A DNA stretch of 64,000 bases, taken from Paraburkholderia sp. UYCP14C. Its GTDB lineage: Bacteria; Pseudomonadota; Gammaproteobacteria; Burkholderiales; Burkholderiaceae. A model generated the notes under the pieces. The model made no database searches, was not told where the DNA came from, and saw only the letters and a program-made list of their open reading frames with translations. This document shows positions 54,023 to 63,351 of this stretch, piece by piece. Position 1 is the first letter of the stretch, and each line of letters starts with the position of its first letter. The stretch spans positions 1 through 64,000 of the forward strand of contig NZ_SELS01000026.1 of the NCBI RefSeq assembly GCF_004197395.1, read 5' to 3'. A program made the translations under genes and the position numbers.

Positions 54023-55528
54023 ATGCCTTCACCTTTCCGCCCTCTTCTCCTGCTGTCCGCCGCCGCAGTTCTTTCAGCCTGCGCGGTAGGCCCTGACTAC
54101 CACCAGCCGGCCGTCCCAATGCCGGCCACCTATATGACACAGCCCACGATCCACGCCGGCGCAGCCGTCCCTGCGGCTGACCTCTCCGTCTGGTGGGAGC
54201 AGTTCAACGATCCTCTTCTGACACGCTACGTTTCTCTCGCCCTTGCAGAGAACCTGGACCTCGCCCAGGCCGTCGCGCGAATCGATCAGGCTCGGGCGCG
54301 CCTCGGTGCCGCTGACGCGGCGTTGCTGCCATCGGCCACTGTTTCCGGTTCGGCGACCAGGGCCTACCAGTCGGTCAATACGCCGGTCGGTCAGCTTCTC
54401 AACTCGCAGCCCGGTTTCAAGCGCTGGGGCAGTGAATATGAAGTCAACCTGGAAGCAGGTTGGGAGATCGACATTTTCGGCGGACTGCGCAGGCAGCGCG
54501 AAGCAGCGCTCGCAGACTATTCGGCCACCCAGGCGGCCGCTGTTGCCACCCGACTCGCCGTCGCAGCACAGACAGCGGACATCTACGTCACGATACGAGG
54601 GCTTCAGACGCGCCTGGATATTGCGAACCGGCAGGTGAAAACACAGGAACAACTGCTCACCGACGTGAAGCTCCTTAACTCGAAGGGCGCTGCGGCCGAT
54701 TATCAGGTCGAGCAGGCGCAAGGATCGCTCGACCAGGTCAAAGCAACGGTGCCGGTGCTCAATGCGGGCCTGGATGCGGCATTGAACGCACTTGACGTCA
54801 TGCTGGGCTCCCCTGTGGGTACACACAGGGCAGAGCTCACGGACGCGGGTTCAATCCCCGCTGCTCCTTCCATTTCCGACATGGGAACACCGGCAGATCT
54901 GCTGCAACGGCGCCCCGATCTCATCGCCGCAGAGCGACACCTGGCGGCGTCCAACGCCCGCATCGGCGCGGCAATCAGCGAGTACTATCCGACTGTCTCG
55001 CTGAATGCATTCCTGGGCAGTGCGACCTCGGCGGCGGCCGGCACACTGTTTACTGGCGGCGCCAGCCAGATGGCAGGCCTCGTCGGGTTGCGCTGGCGCC
55101 TGTTTGACTTCGGGCGTATTAACGCCGACGTGAATGAGGCGAAAGGCGCGGACGCGGAAGCTCTTGCGGCGTATCGCCAGACGGCTCTTCGCGCCACCGA
55201 GGATATCGAAAATTCGCTCTCGTCGCTCGTGAACCGGGAGGCCCAGGCCGCCACCCTGTCGCACGCAGAATCGTCGTTGACGAAAGCAAGGGATTCCTCG
55301 ATGGCGGCATACCGCGGGGGCGCCGCGAGCTTTATCGAGGTGCTGCACGCCGATGAGACCCTGCTGCAGGCTTCGGACGCGAGGGTGCAGGCGCAGACGG
55401 AATCCGCTCGCGCAGCGATTGCGACGTTCAAGGCACTCGGTGGCGGCTGGAATCCGGAAACGCTTCAGACGCAGAAGCCCTCAATCGCACATTCAGGCGC
55501 CCAGATTGCAGCGACGAGTGCCCCATGA
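54023..55528 (+). CDS. RND efflux outer membrane factor (NodT-type) lipoprotein
   Basis: ATG 54023 is chosen because the predicted transcript starts near 54000; an upstream frame start at 53975 lies in the operator. The 501-residue protein has a lipobox VLSAC, the family start CAVGPDYHQPAVPMPATY, two OEP repeats with long helices, and NLDLAQAVARIDQARARLGA. It forms the trimeric outer membrane exit duct for the adaptor-pump pair encoded on the other strand. Confidence 0.92.
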   Translation: MPSPFRPLLLLSAAAVLSACAVGPDYHQPAVPMPATYMTQPTIHAGAAVPAADLSVWWEQFNDPLLTRYVSLALAENLDLAQAVARIDQARARLGAADAALLPSATVSGSATRAYQSVNTPVGQLLNSQPGFKRWGSEYEVNLEAGWEIDIFGGLRRQREAALADYSATQAAAVATRLAVAAQTADIYVTIRGLQTRLDIANRQVKTQEQLLTDVKLLNSKGAAADYQVEQAQGSLDQVKATVPVLNAGLDAALNALDVMLGSPVGTHRAELTDAGSIPAAPSISDMGTPADLLQRRPDLIAAERHLAASNARIGAAISEYYPTVSLNAFLGSATSAAAGTLFTGGASQMAGLVGLRWRLFDFGRINADVNEAKGADAEALAAYRQTALRATEDIENSLSSLVNREAQAATLSHAESSLTKARDSSMAAYRGGAASFIEVLHADETLLQASDARVQAQTESARAAIATFKALGGGWNPETLQTQKPSIAHSGAQIAATSAP

Positions 55529-56107
55529 GTTGTACCGGACAGCGGGCTGATTACTGGCTGATGATGTGCAGCGTGTCCGGCCCGCCGCGGCACTACGCTG
55601 GGCAGCAATGCTGCGTCGGCATAATTCTGATCCAGCGCAGACAGTCCGATGAGCGATATCTCCGGCGTCTGATACAGGCACAGCGCGCGTCGATATCTGA
55701 GCCGGGCTTCCTGGCGGCACAGATGGGTGCCCGATTGCGATAGTTTGGCGCATTGCCGATCGACGGGCGGCCCCGTCTGCCGTCAGGTGCATGGTTCAGC
55801 CTCAAGGACGGCCATCCCTCGTGAGCTGACCACACACCATCTTTCAATAGCAATTCCAGAAGTTTCAGCCGCTTGATCAGTGCTCCGGCGCGCATGCGGA
55901 AACGAAATCCGCCCCAACGATCATCTTCGCTATCGAAGGTCCTCAAGCCGCGCTGCGACACGCATCCGTCCCGTCCAGCGCCTCCTTGTGGAAACGGGAA
56001 AGCACGGCCGCGCATATCCATAGCTGCAATGCTTCCTTGTCCTGAGCCAGCACGTCGACAAGAATGAGCGCTCCACGACCACGCCGCGCTGCGCATCGTC
56101 CTGTCCC
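55529..56107. other. 579-nt region between efflux and organosulfur clusters
   Basis: A minus frame near 55593-56186 and several plus frames are open but look like antisense or decayed DNA (for example RWGGFRFRMRAGALIKRLKL on the minus strand). No ribosome site or domain is visible. It presumably carries the promoter of the ABC operon. Confidence 0.4.
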
Positions 56108-57202
56108 ATGGCAAATCGAATCTCGCGAAACCTTCTGCGTACCGTCGGCCTGCTGAGGTCCGCATTGGTCGCCGCCGCACTGGCATCCATGGTGCCCCAA
56201 GCCCACGCCGACAAACCCACTGTGATCCGCATCGGCGTCGCGCAGCAAGGCGCGGGCGACCCGCCGACCTTCGGCGGCTCGCCCGCCGCCACGGTGCAAC
56301 AGCTTCAGCTGCTCGAAAAAGAATTCGCCGCCGACGGCATCAAGGTCGAATGGCTGTTCTTCAAGGGCGCGGGACCCGCCGTCAACGAAGCGATCGCCGA
56401 CAAGTCGCTCGACTTCGCGTTTCAGGGCGATCTGCCGTCCGTGCTCGGCCGCGCAAACGGATTGAAGACGCGCATCCTGCTCGAATCGGGCGTGCGTGTC
56501 GGCGTGAAGTTCGCCGTGCCGCCCGACTCGCCCGTACAGAACATCAAGGATCTGAAAGGCCGTCGCGTGTCGATTTTTCGCGGCACCAACCTGCAGCTCG
56601 TCGCCGACAACGTGCTCGCGGCCAACCAGCTCGACGAGCGCGACCTGCGCGTGATCAATCTCGATTCGGCCAGCGCGCTCGCGGCCCTCTCGTCGAAAGG
56701 CATCGACGCGTCGGTCAATGACTATCACCTCTACAAGCTGCGCGATCAGGGTCTCGCGAAGATCGTCTACGAGTCGCAGACGGCCGGTCCGCAGTTCACG
56801 CGGCAATCGCACCTGCTCGTGCTCGACGATTTCGATCGCGCGCATCCCGACATCGTGCAACGGGTCGTCAACCAGTTCGTCAAAGGCGCGCAATGGTCGT
56901 CCGATGAAGCGAACCGCGATGCGCTGTTCAAGCTCTGGGCGAAGAGCGGCGTCAGCTACGCGTCGTGGCAGGCCGAGTTCGCGAACCAGACGCTGAAGTC
57001 GCGCAACTCGCCGTTGATCGATCCGTTCATCGTCGCGCGCTACAAGGCCGTGGCGGGAGACGCGTTGAAGCTAAAGCTGATCCGCCTGCCCGTCGAGGTC
57101 GACGGCTGGTTCGAGCCGCGCTATCTCGACAACGCGTTGCACAGCCAGTCTCTCGACCACTACTGGACGCGCTACGACGCGCAAGGCAAACCCCTCGGCT
57201 GA
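56108..57202 (+). CDS. ABC transporter substrate-binding protein, sulfonate/organosulfur type
   Basis: The 364-residue protein has a signal peptide ending PQAHA and a type II periplasmic binding fold of the SsuA/NrtA/TauA class: IRIGVAQQGAGDPPTFGGSP, EWLFFKGAGPAVNEAIADKS, LDFAFQGDLPSVLGRANG and LKGRRVSIFRGTNLQLVADN. It opens an operon with two permeases, an ATPase and a flavin monooxygenase. This set is typical of uptake and desulfurisation of sulfonates or sulfones when sulfate is short. The exact ligand is unknown. Confidence 0.88.
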   Translation: MANRISRNLLRTVGLLRSALVAAALASMVPQAHADKPTVIRIGVAQQGAGDPPTFGGSPAATVQQLQLLEKEFAADGIKVEWLFFKGAGPAVNEAIADKSLDFAFQGDLPSVLGRANGLKTRILLESGVRVGVKFAVPPDSPVQNIKDLKGRRVSIFRGTNLQLVADNVLAANQLDERDLRVINLDSASALAALSSKGIDASVNDYHLYKLRDQGLAKIVYESQTAGPQFTRQSHLLVLDDFDRAHPDIVQRVVNQFVKGAQWSSDEANRDALFKLWAKSGVSYASWQAEFANQTLKSRNSPLIDPFIVARYKAVAGDALKLKLIRLPVEVDGWFEPRYLDNALHSQSLDHYWTRYDAQGKPLG

Positions 57203-57215
57203 CCGGAGATCGACG

Positions 57216-58085
57216 ATGAGCAAGGTGCTTGGCGAATGGTCCCCCGCCGCGGCGCGCGCGCCGGCGCGCATCGCGAACGAAGCGAAGGCGAAAGCGAAGA
57301 CGAATCTGCGGCGGCGCGCGCGGGCCGTCGGCTGGCATCTCGCGCCGTGGCTGCTGCCCGCCGCGCTGTTCGCGCTGTGGAGCATCGGTTGCGAACGTGG
57401 CTGGATCGCGCCGCAAATCCTGCCGCCCCCGCAGATGGTGTTCGACACGCTGTGCGACCTCGCGCGCAGCGGCGACCTGGCTCATCACACGTTCGTGAGT
57501 CTGCAGCGCGTGCTGCTGGGTTTCGGCGCGGGCACGCTGGCGGGGCTCGTGATCGGCGCGGCGCTCGGTCTGTCGCCCACGGTCGAATCGTACGTTCTGC
57601 CCGGCTTCAATGCGCTCGTGCAGATTCCCGTGCTTGGCTGGCTGCCGTTTCTGCTGCTGCTCGTCGGTGTCGGCGAGCCGCTCAAGTACATCCTGATCGC
57701 GCATGCCGCGCTCGTGCCCGTCACGCTGAGCACGATGCAGGGCTTTCGCCAGACACCCGCCACCTTCGATGAAGTCGCGCGCGTGTTCGGTTATGGCCGC
57801 TGGCAGCGCATCGTCTACGTGGTGCTGCCCGCCGCCGTGCCGACGCTCGCCACCGGCGTGCGGCTCGCATTCACGAAAGCGTGGCTCGCGCTGGTCGTCG
57901 TCGAACTGGTGGCGTCCTCGGAAGGGCTCGGCTATCTGATCGTGAATGGCCGACAGCTCTTTCAACTCGATCTGGTCATGGCGTCCGTCGTGATGGTCGG
58001 CGCGATCGGCTTTGCGATCAACCGTCTGCTCGATGCGCTCGAAGCGCGGCTGCGACGCGGCCAACCTTCGGCGTTTCGCGAGTAG
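57216..58085 (+). CDS. ABC transporter permease, SsuC/TauC-like (1)
   Basis: The 289-residue inner membrane protein has about six helices and the EAA loop region TFDEVARVFGYGRWQRIVYV followed by VLPAAVPTLATGVRL. CGGAGA precedes the ATG, 13 nt after the binding protein stop. The N-terminal 35 residues are basic and alanine-rich. It pairs with the second permease to make a heterodimeric channel, unlike the homodimer of classic SsuC. Confidence 0.9.
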   Translation: MSKVLGEWSPAAARAPARIANEAKAKAKTNLRRRARAVGWHLAPWLLPAALFALWSIGCERGWIAPQILPPPQMVFDTLCDLARSGDLAHHTFVSLQRVLLGFGAGTLAGLVIGAALGLSPTVESYVLPGFNALVQIPVLGWLPFLLLLVGVGEPLKYILIAHAALVPVTLSTMQGFRQTPATFDEVARVFGYGRWQRIVYVVLPAAVPTLATGVRLAFTKAWLALVVVELVASSEGLGYLIVNGRQLFQLDLVMASVVMVGAIGFAINRLLDALEARLRRGQPSAFRE

Positions 58086-58109
58086 GCGCCTCCGTTTCGG
58101 GACTCGGTC

Positions 58110-59009
58110 ATGTCACTCACTCCTGCCTGCGAGGCGCTGCGCCGCTTCTTCGAGCCTCGGCGAAGCACTCCACCGCCATGCGGTTGCGACACCCCTGCCC
58201 GCCCGACCCGCATAGCAGCGCTCAGGAGCCGTCTGAGCGCCTTCAACTGGCGCGGGCTCGTCCTGCCGCTCGCAGTGTTCGCGCTGTGGTGGCTCGTCTC
58301 CGCGTTGCACCTCGTCAAGAGCGGCCTGCTCGTGAGCCCCGCCGATGTCGCGCATACCGCGTGGCAGCAAATCGAGAGCGGTGCGTTGCTGCGCGCGCTG
58401 TCGGCTTCGCTGGCGCGCGAGGCGAGCGGTCTCGTAATCGGCACCATAGGTGGCCTGGTACTCGGCTCGGCGCTCGGACTCTCGCGCCTCGCGACACGGC
58501 TGATCGGGCCTACGTTCGATACGTTCAAGCAGATCTCGCTGTTCGCGTGGATCCCGCTGATCTCCGTCTGGTTCGGGCTCGGCGATATGGCGAAAGTCGT
58601 GTTCCTGTCGCTCGCGGCGTTGCTGCCCGTCGCGGCCCATACCTGCGACGGTATCCACGCGGTGCCGCGCCGCTATGTCGAGGTCGCGCGCGCGTTGCGC
58701 TACTCGCGCATTCAGCTGATCCGCTACGTGATCCTCCCCGCGGCATTGCCGACGATCTTTACCGGCGTCTATCTGGGGCTCATCTATTCGTGGCTCGCGA
58801 CGCTCGGTGCAGAGTATCTGCTGGTCGCGGGCAGCGGCATCGGCAACACGCTGATCGACGGCAGCGAGCAGTTCCGGATGGACCTCGTGCTGTTCGGCAT
58901 CATCGTCGTCGGACTGACCGGCTGGGCACTCAATGCGCTCGCCCGCGGCGTCGAGCGACGCGTGATGGCGCGCCGCAGCGGTGCGCCGCGCGAACGCGCC
59001 GTCGCTTGA
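58110..59009 (+). CDS. ABC transporter permease, SsuC/TauC-like (2)
   Basis: The 299-residue protein has a long basic N-terminus with cysteines, then six helices and the EAA motif RRYVEVARALRYSRIQLIRY followed by VILPAALPTIFTGVYLGL. It is clearly paralogous to the preceding permease. A two-permease arrangement indicates a heteromeric importer. It lies 24 nt after the first permease and 42 nt before the ATPase gene. Confidence 0.9.
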   Translation: MSLTPACEALRRFFEPRRSTPPPCGCDTPARPTRIAALRSRLSAFNWRGLVLPLAVFALWWLVSALHLVKSGLLVSPADVAHTAWQQIESGALLRALSASLAREASGLVIGTIGGLVLGSALGLSRLATRLIGPTFDTFKQISLFAWIPLISVWFGLGDMAKVVFLSLAALLPVAAHTCDGIHAVPRRYVEVARALRYSRIQLIRYVILPAALPTIFTGVYLGLIYSWLATLGAEYLLVAGSGIGNTLIDGSEQFRMDLVLFGIIVVGLTGWALNALARGVERRVMARRSGAPRERAVA

Positions 59010-59051
59010 GCGGCTCATCAGTCAAGCGGCTCATCAACAGGAAGCGAACCC

Positions 59052-59837
59052 ATGACCACCACGGTTTCCGAAGGCATCCGCATTCGCGGCGTCAGCAAGC
59101 GCTACGCGCGGCAACGCGACACGGACGACGACCTGCTCGTGCTCGACGACATCTCGCTCGACATCGCGGCCGGCGAATTCATCAGCGTGCTCGGCGCGAG
59201 CGGCTGCGGCAAGTCGACGCTGCTGCGGCTCGTCGCCGGGCTCGACACCGACTATCGCGGCGATATCAGCGTCGATGGCGAGCGTGTACGCGATACGTCG
59301 CTCGAACGCGGCATCGTGTTTCAGGATCACCGGCTGTTTCCGTGGCTCACAGCGTCGCAGAACATCCTCGCCGCGCTGCGCAACGCGCCGCTCTCGCCGC
59401 AGCAGAAGCGCGACGCGGTGGCCGAGCATGTCGCGCTCGTCGGCCTGCAAGGCTTCGAACATGCGTATCCGCATCAGCTCTCCGGGGGCATGGCGCAGCG
59501 CGTGGCGATCGCGCGCGGACTCGTGAATCGCCCGCGCGTGCTGTTGCTCGACGAACCGTTCGGCGCGCTCGACGCCCTCACGCGCGCGCGTCTGCAAAAC
59601 GAGCTGCAACGGATCTGGGAGAGCGAACGCATCACGATGATCCTCGTCACGCACGACGTCGACGAAGCGATCCATCTCGGCGATCGCGTGGTCACGATGG
59701 CGCCGCGCCCCGGCCGCATCAAGCGTATCACCCAGGTCGGCTTGCCGCGGCCGCGCGAGCGCAACGACCCGCGTTTCGTGCGGTTGCGCGAGCAGATCCT
59801 CGCGGATTTTTCCGAGCGCACCGAAACCGCCGGCTGA
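59052..59837 (+). CDS. ABC transporter ATP-binding protein, SsuB/TauB-like
   Basis: The 261-residue protein has Walker A GASGCGKSTLLRL, Q-loop FQDHRLFPW, signature LSGGMAQRVAIARGL, Walker B VLLLDEPFGALDAL and the switch His in LVTHDVDEA. It energises the two permeases from the cytoplasmic side. AGGAAG precedes the ATG. The Q-loop region of nitrate/sulfonate/taurine ATPases fits well. Confidence 0.93.
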   Translation: MTTTVSEGIRIRGVSKRYARQRDTDDDLLVLDDISLDIAAGEFISVLGASGCGKSTLLRLVAGLDTDYRGDISVDGERVRDTSLERGIVFQDHRLFPWLTASQNILAALRNAPLSPQQKRDAVAEHVALVGLQGFEHAYPHQLSGGMAQRVAIARGLVNRPRVLLLDEPFGALDALTRARLQNELQRIWESERITMILVTHDVDEAIHLGDRVVTMAPRPGRIKRITQVGLPRPRERNDPRFVRLREQILADFSERTETAG

Positions 59838-59891
59838 CCTCCGCGCCGATCAAGACCATCTTTCCCCAACGTCCATCACAAGGAGCGAGCT

Positions 59892-61274
59892 GTGAGCGCA
59901 GCATCACAACACCAACGACAGATGAGCCTCGGCGCCTTCCTGATGGAGACGGGCCATCATATCGCCGCGTGGCGTCATCCCGACACGCATGCGGCGGGTG
60001 GCCTCGACTTCGCGCACTACGCGCAACTCGCACGCATCGCCGAGCGCGCGAAGTTCGACGCGATCTTTTTCGCGGACAGCGTCAGCGTGAGAGACACGCA
60101 TCTGCCATCGCTGTCGCGCACTGCGCGCGCCGATCACTTCGAGCCGCTGACGCTGCTGTCCGCACTGTCGGTCGTGACGGATCGCATCGGGCTGATCGCG
60201 ACCGTGTCGACGAGCTTCAACGAGCCCTACAACGTCGCGCGCAAATTCGCGTCACTCGATCATCTGAGCGGTGGCCGTTCGGGCTGGAACCTCGTCACGT
60301 CGAGCACGGAAACGGAGGCGCACAACTTCAGCCGCGACCAACACCTCGATCACGCAGTGCGCTACGAGCGCGCGAAAGAGTTCTACGACGTGGTCGCGGG
60401 TCTATGGGACAGCTGGGAAGACGATGCATTCGTGCGCGACAAGGCGAGCGGCGTCTATTTCGATGCCGACAAGCTGCACGTGCTCGGCCATCGCGGCAAG
60501 CACTTCAGCGTGCGCGGACCGCTGAACGTCGCGCGCTCGCCGCAGGGCTGGCCGGTCGTCGTGCAGGCGGGCGCGTCGGAAGCTGGGCGCGAACTGGCCG
60601 CGCAAACGGCCGAAGCGATTTTCGTCGCGCATCAGACGCTCGACGAAGCGCAGCAGTTCTATCGCGACGTCAAAGGACGGCTCCCGCGCTACGGACGCTC
60701 GCCCGAGCACCTGAGGATCATGCCCGGCATCTTCCCGGTGATCGGCAAGACACAGCAGGAAGCGCGCGACAAGTTCGACGCGTTGCAGGAGCTGATCGAT
60801 CCGGTAGTCGGCCTCGCGTTGCTGTCGAACATGTCGGGTGGCATCGACCTGTCGCAGTATCCGGTCGACGGACCCGTGCCGGAGCTGCCCGAAACCAATG
60901 GCGGCAAGAGCCGGCAACGGCTGCTGCTCGACCTCGCACGGCGCGACAATCTGACGATCCGCGATCTGTATCTGCGCATCGCGGGCGCACGCGGACATCA
61001 GCAGGTGATCGGCACGCCTGAGAGCATCGCGGACCAGTTGCAGCAATGGTTCGAAGAGGAAGGCGCGGACGGCTTCAACATCATGTCGCCGTGGCTGCCG
61101 GGCGGGCTCAGCGAGTTCGCTGATACCGTGGTGCCGGAATTGCAGCGACGCGGACTTTTTCGCACCGAGTACACGGGTCGGACGCTGCGTGAGCATCTGG
61201 GACTGCCGCGTCCGGTCAATCGCTACACGCAGAAAACGCCGGAGCGCGGCGAACTCGCGGCGGCCGCTTCCTGA
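59892..61274 (+). CDS. LLM class flavin-dependent monooxygenase (NtaA/SnaA/DszA family)
   Basis: GTG 59892 follows AGGAGCG. The 460-residue protein has the bacterial-luciferase-like barrel of the NtaA/SnaA/SoxA(DszA)/YxeK branch: MSLGAFLMETGHHIAAWRHP, FDAIFFADSV, LDHLSGGRSGWNLVTSS and WPVVVQAGASEAGRELAA. With reduced FMN from a separate reductase, such enzymes cleave C-S or C-N bonds in sulfones, sulfides or aminopolycarboxylates. Its place after a sulfonate-type importer supports organosulfur scavenging, releasing sulfite. No flavin reductase gene is next to it. Confidence 0.88.
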   Translation: MSAASQHQRQMSLGAFLMETGHHIAAWRHPDTHAAGGLDFAHYAQLARIAERAKFDAIFFADSVSVRDTHLPSLSRTARADHFEPLTLLSALSVVTDRIGLIATVSTSFNEPYNVARKFASLDHLSGGRSGWNLVTSSTETEAHNFSRDQHLDHAVRYERAKEFYDVVAGLWDSWEDDAFVRDKASGVYFDADKLHVLGHRGKHFSVRGPLNVARSPQGWPVVVQAGASEAGRELAAQTAEAIFVAHQTLDEAQQFYRDVKGRLPRYGRSPEHLRIMPGIFPVIGKTQQEARDKFDALQELIDPVVGLALLSNMSGGIDLSQYPVDGPVPELPETNGGKSRQRLLLDLARRDNLTIRDLYLRIAGARGHQQVIGTPESIADQLQQWFEEEGADGFNIMSPWLPGGLSEFADTVVPELQRRGLFRTEYTGRTLREHLGLPRPVNRYTQKTPERGELAAAAS

Positions 61275-61328
61275 AGACGACGCCACCCGCGAGCGGGACC
61301 ATCAGCGCGCCGGCCGGTCAGACGCCGG

Positions 61329-61949
61329 TCAAAGTCTGCCCGGCCGTGGGTCCGCCACGAAGCCATCGCGGTTGGGCATACGGATGGCGGCCAGCGACTG
61401 AGCATCTAGACGCGCATCGTCCGGCACGATGCCATTGCGGTTCAAGATCCACGCGCTGAGCGCGTACACCTCATCGGCGCTCAGCGACTGCGGCGCGTTG
61501 TACGGCATCGCCCGGCGGATATAGTCGAACAGCGTCGTCGCATAAGGCCAGTAGCTGCCCACTGTACGTTTCGGATTCGGGCTCGCAAGCGTACCCGCGC
61601 CGCCGATCAACTGATCACCAATCAGTCCCTCACCATTCGCGCCGTGACAGGCCGCGCACTTCGCCGCGAAAATGCGGCCCCCCGTTGCGACGTCGCCGCT
61701 GCCATTGGGCAGGCCGTGGCCGTCCGGCGCGACGTCGATATTCCAGGCACTCAGATAGGTTTCGGTGATGGGTTTGCCGATCGCGTCGACGGATAAGTGC
61801 CAGCGCGCTTGCGCGGCCGTGGACTGCGCATCGCGCGTTGCGTCGAACGACGAGGAGCAGCCAGTGAGCAAGCTGATGGCAACGACCACCGCCAGCAGGC
61901 CGCGCATCATTCCGGGTCCCGAGGCAACGAGCCAGACAGGCTCACGCAT
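61329..61949 (-). CDS. Monoheme cytochrome c lipoprotein, SorB-like
   Basis: The 206-residue protein has a lipoprotein signal (AVVVAISLLTGC, Cys31), a heme site CAACH at 98-102 and a likely Met ligand in RRAMPYNAP. It overlaps the end of the sulfite dehydrogenase gene by 8 bases, so the pair is coupled. GGGAG supports the start at 61949; an ATG at 61910 would also give a normal signal. It should take electrons from the molybdenum subunit to the respiratory chain. Confidence 0.85.
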   Translation of the reverse strand: MREPVWLVASGPGMMRGLLAVVVAISLLTGCSSSFDATRDAQSTAAQARWHLSVDAIGKPITETYLSAWNIDVAPDGHGLPNGSGDVATGGRIFAAKCAACHGANGEGLIGDQLIGGAGTLASPNPKRTVGSYWPYATTLFDYIRRAMPYNAPQSLSADEVYALSAWILNRNGIVPDDARLDAQSLAAIRMPNRDGFVADPRPGRL

Positions 61950-63231
61950 TTTTCACACTCCCATCCGCATCGATGCGCCACTGCTGAATGCCGTTGTAGT
62001 GATAGTACGAGTTCAATCCACGCGCCGCGACGAGGGCCTCGCGCGTCGGTTGCACGTAGCCGGTCGAATCCGTCGCGCGCGACAGGATCGCACCCGGCGC
62101 ACCATTCCAGACGAAGCCAGCCTGGAAGCGCGTTAACGCGCGATCTCGCGCAGGCTCATCGAGCACCGCGGCCTGCCACGTCGCGCCGCCATCGGTCGAT
62201 ACCTCGACCTTGCGGATCGCTCCTCGTCCCGACCACGCGAGCCCGACGACCGGATAGAAGCCCCGCACGGTCAGCCGCTGTCCGGCGGACGGTCGCGTGA
62301 TCACCGACTTCGCATCCATCTCGAACACGAACTGGCGCGCGCGCCCGTCGGGCAGGATGCCCGTGTACTTCGAGGTTTCCTCGCGCGTCTGCAACGGCGC
62401 TTCGACGATCTTCAGCCGCCGCAGCCATTTCACGTTGGTATTGCCCTCGAAGCCCGGCACGATCAGGCGCAGCGGATAGCCGTTCTCGGGACGCAGGCGT
62501 TCGCCGTTTTGCGCATAGACGACAAGCGCGCGCTCGAGAATCCGTTCGAGCGGCAGACTGCGCGTCATGGCGGCAGCGTCGCCGCCTTCGGCGAGCAGCC
62601 ATCGGGGTGTGCCGCCGTCGCTCGCCGCCGTGCGTCCGCCGACTGCTTCGAGCAGCGTCGACAGCCTGACGCCGGTCCACTCGCAGCACGACAGCAGACC
62701 GTGCGTGATCTGCACGGGCAGCCCGCTCGGCCCTTTCCACTCGCTCGCCGTGTTGCCCGAGCATTCGAGAAAATGAATGCGCGACTCCGATGGCAATCGA
62801 AGCAGATCGTCGATCGTGAATAGCTTCGGCTCGCGCACGAGACCGTGAATCACGAGCCGATGCGCATCGGGGTCGATGTCGGGCACCCCGGCGTGATGCC
62901 GCTCGTAGACCAGCCCGTTCGGCGTGATCGAGCCGTGCAAATCCGCGAGCGGCGTCAACGACGATGCGGCGCCCGGCATCGGCCACGCTCGCGCGGCACG
63001 GCGAATCACATTCGCTTCATGCGGCGACGGCAGTCCGTACGGGTGTTCGAGAATCGGCGCGCCGGGTGTTTGCGTCCACGGATCGACGCTCAGCGGCTTT
63101 AGCAGCGTCGCGGCCTTCAGACTCGGCGCGGCCAGTGCGGACAGCGCGAGACCGCCCAGCAGACGCCGACGCGGCGACGCGGGTTTCGAAGCGCCATTCG
63201 CATCGCTGGCGATATTTGAATTTCGCGGCAT
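61942..63231 (-). CDS. Sulfite dehydrogenase molybdenum subunit, SorA/SoxC-like
   Basis: The start at 63231 gives a normal Tat signal (PASPRRRLLGGLALSALAA); 63303 is an in-frame alternative. The 429-residue protein has the sulfite-oxidase fold with molybdenum ligand Cys157 (HFLECSGNTASEWKG), a GYPLRLIVPGFEGNTNVKWL cofactor/substrate region and a C-terminal dimerisation domain (IRKVEVSTDGGATWQAAVL). It oxidises sulfite to sulfate in the periplasm. Coupled with the cytochrome gene as SorAB, or related to SoxCD without other sox genes here. Confidence 0.87.
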   Translation of the reverse strand: MPRNSNIASDANGASKPASPRRRLLGGLALSALAAPSLKAATLLKPLSVDPWTQTPGAPILEHPYGLPSPHEANVIRRAARAWPMPGAASSLTPLADLHGSITPNGLVYERHHAGVPDIDPDAHRLVIHGLVREPKLFTIDDLLRLPSESRIHFLECSGNTASEWKGPSGLPVQITHGLLSCCEWTGVRLSTLLEAVGGRTAASDGGTPRWLLAEGGDAAAMTRSLPLERILERALVVYAQNGERLRPENGYPLRLIVPGFEGNTNVKWLRRLKIVEAPLQTREETSKYTGILPDGRARQFVFEMDAKSVITRPSAGQRLTVRGFYPVVGLAWSGRGAIRKVEVSTDGGATWQAAVLDEPARDRALTRFQAGFVWNGAPGAILSRATDSTGYVQPTREALVAARGLNSYYHYNGIQQWRIDADGSVKNA

Positions 63232-63351
63232 GCTCGTGCCGCGCAGGCGGCCTGGGTTGATCGACAAGCGCCCGAGTATAGGCAGTGTTCCTGCGCCCTT
63301 CAAAGCCGATTGCGACTATGGTTATGACGGCCCGCGATATGGCGCGAAGAC

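Noticed and set aside
57881-61021. A 1,046-codon plus frame across the ABC operon
   Set aside because: It crosses four well-defined genes in another phase and is arginine-rich; it is a frame artefact of GC-rich codons.
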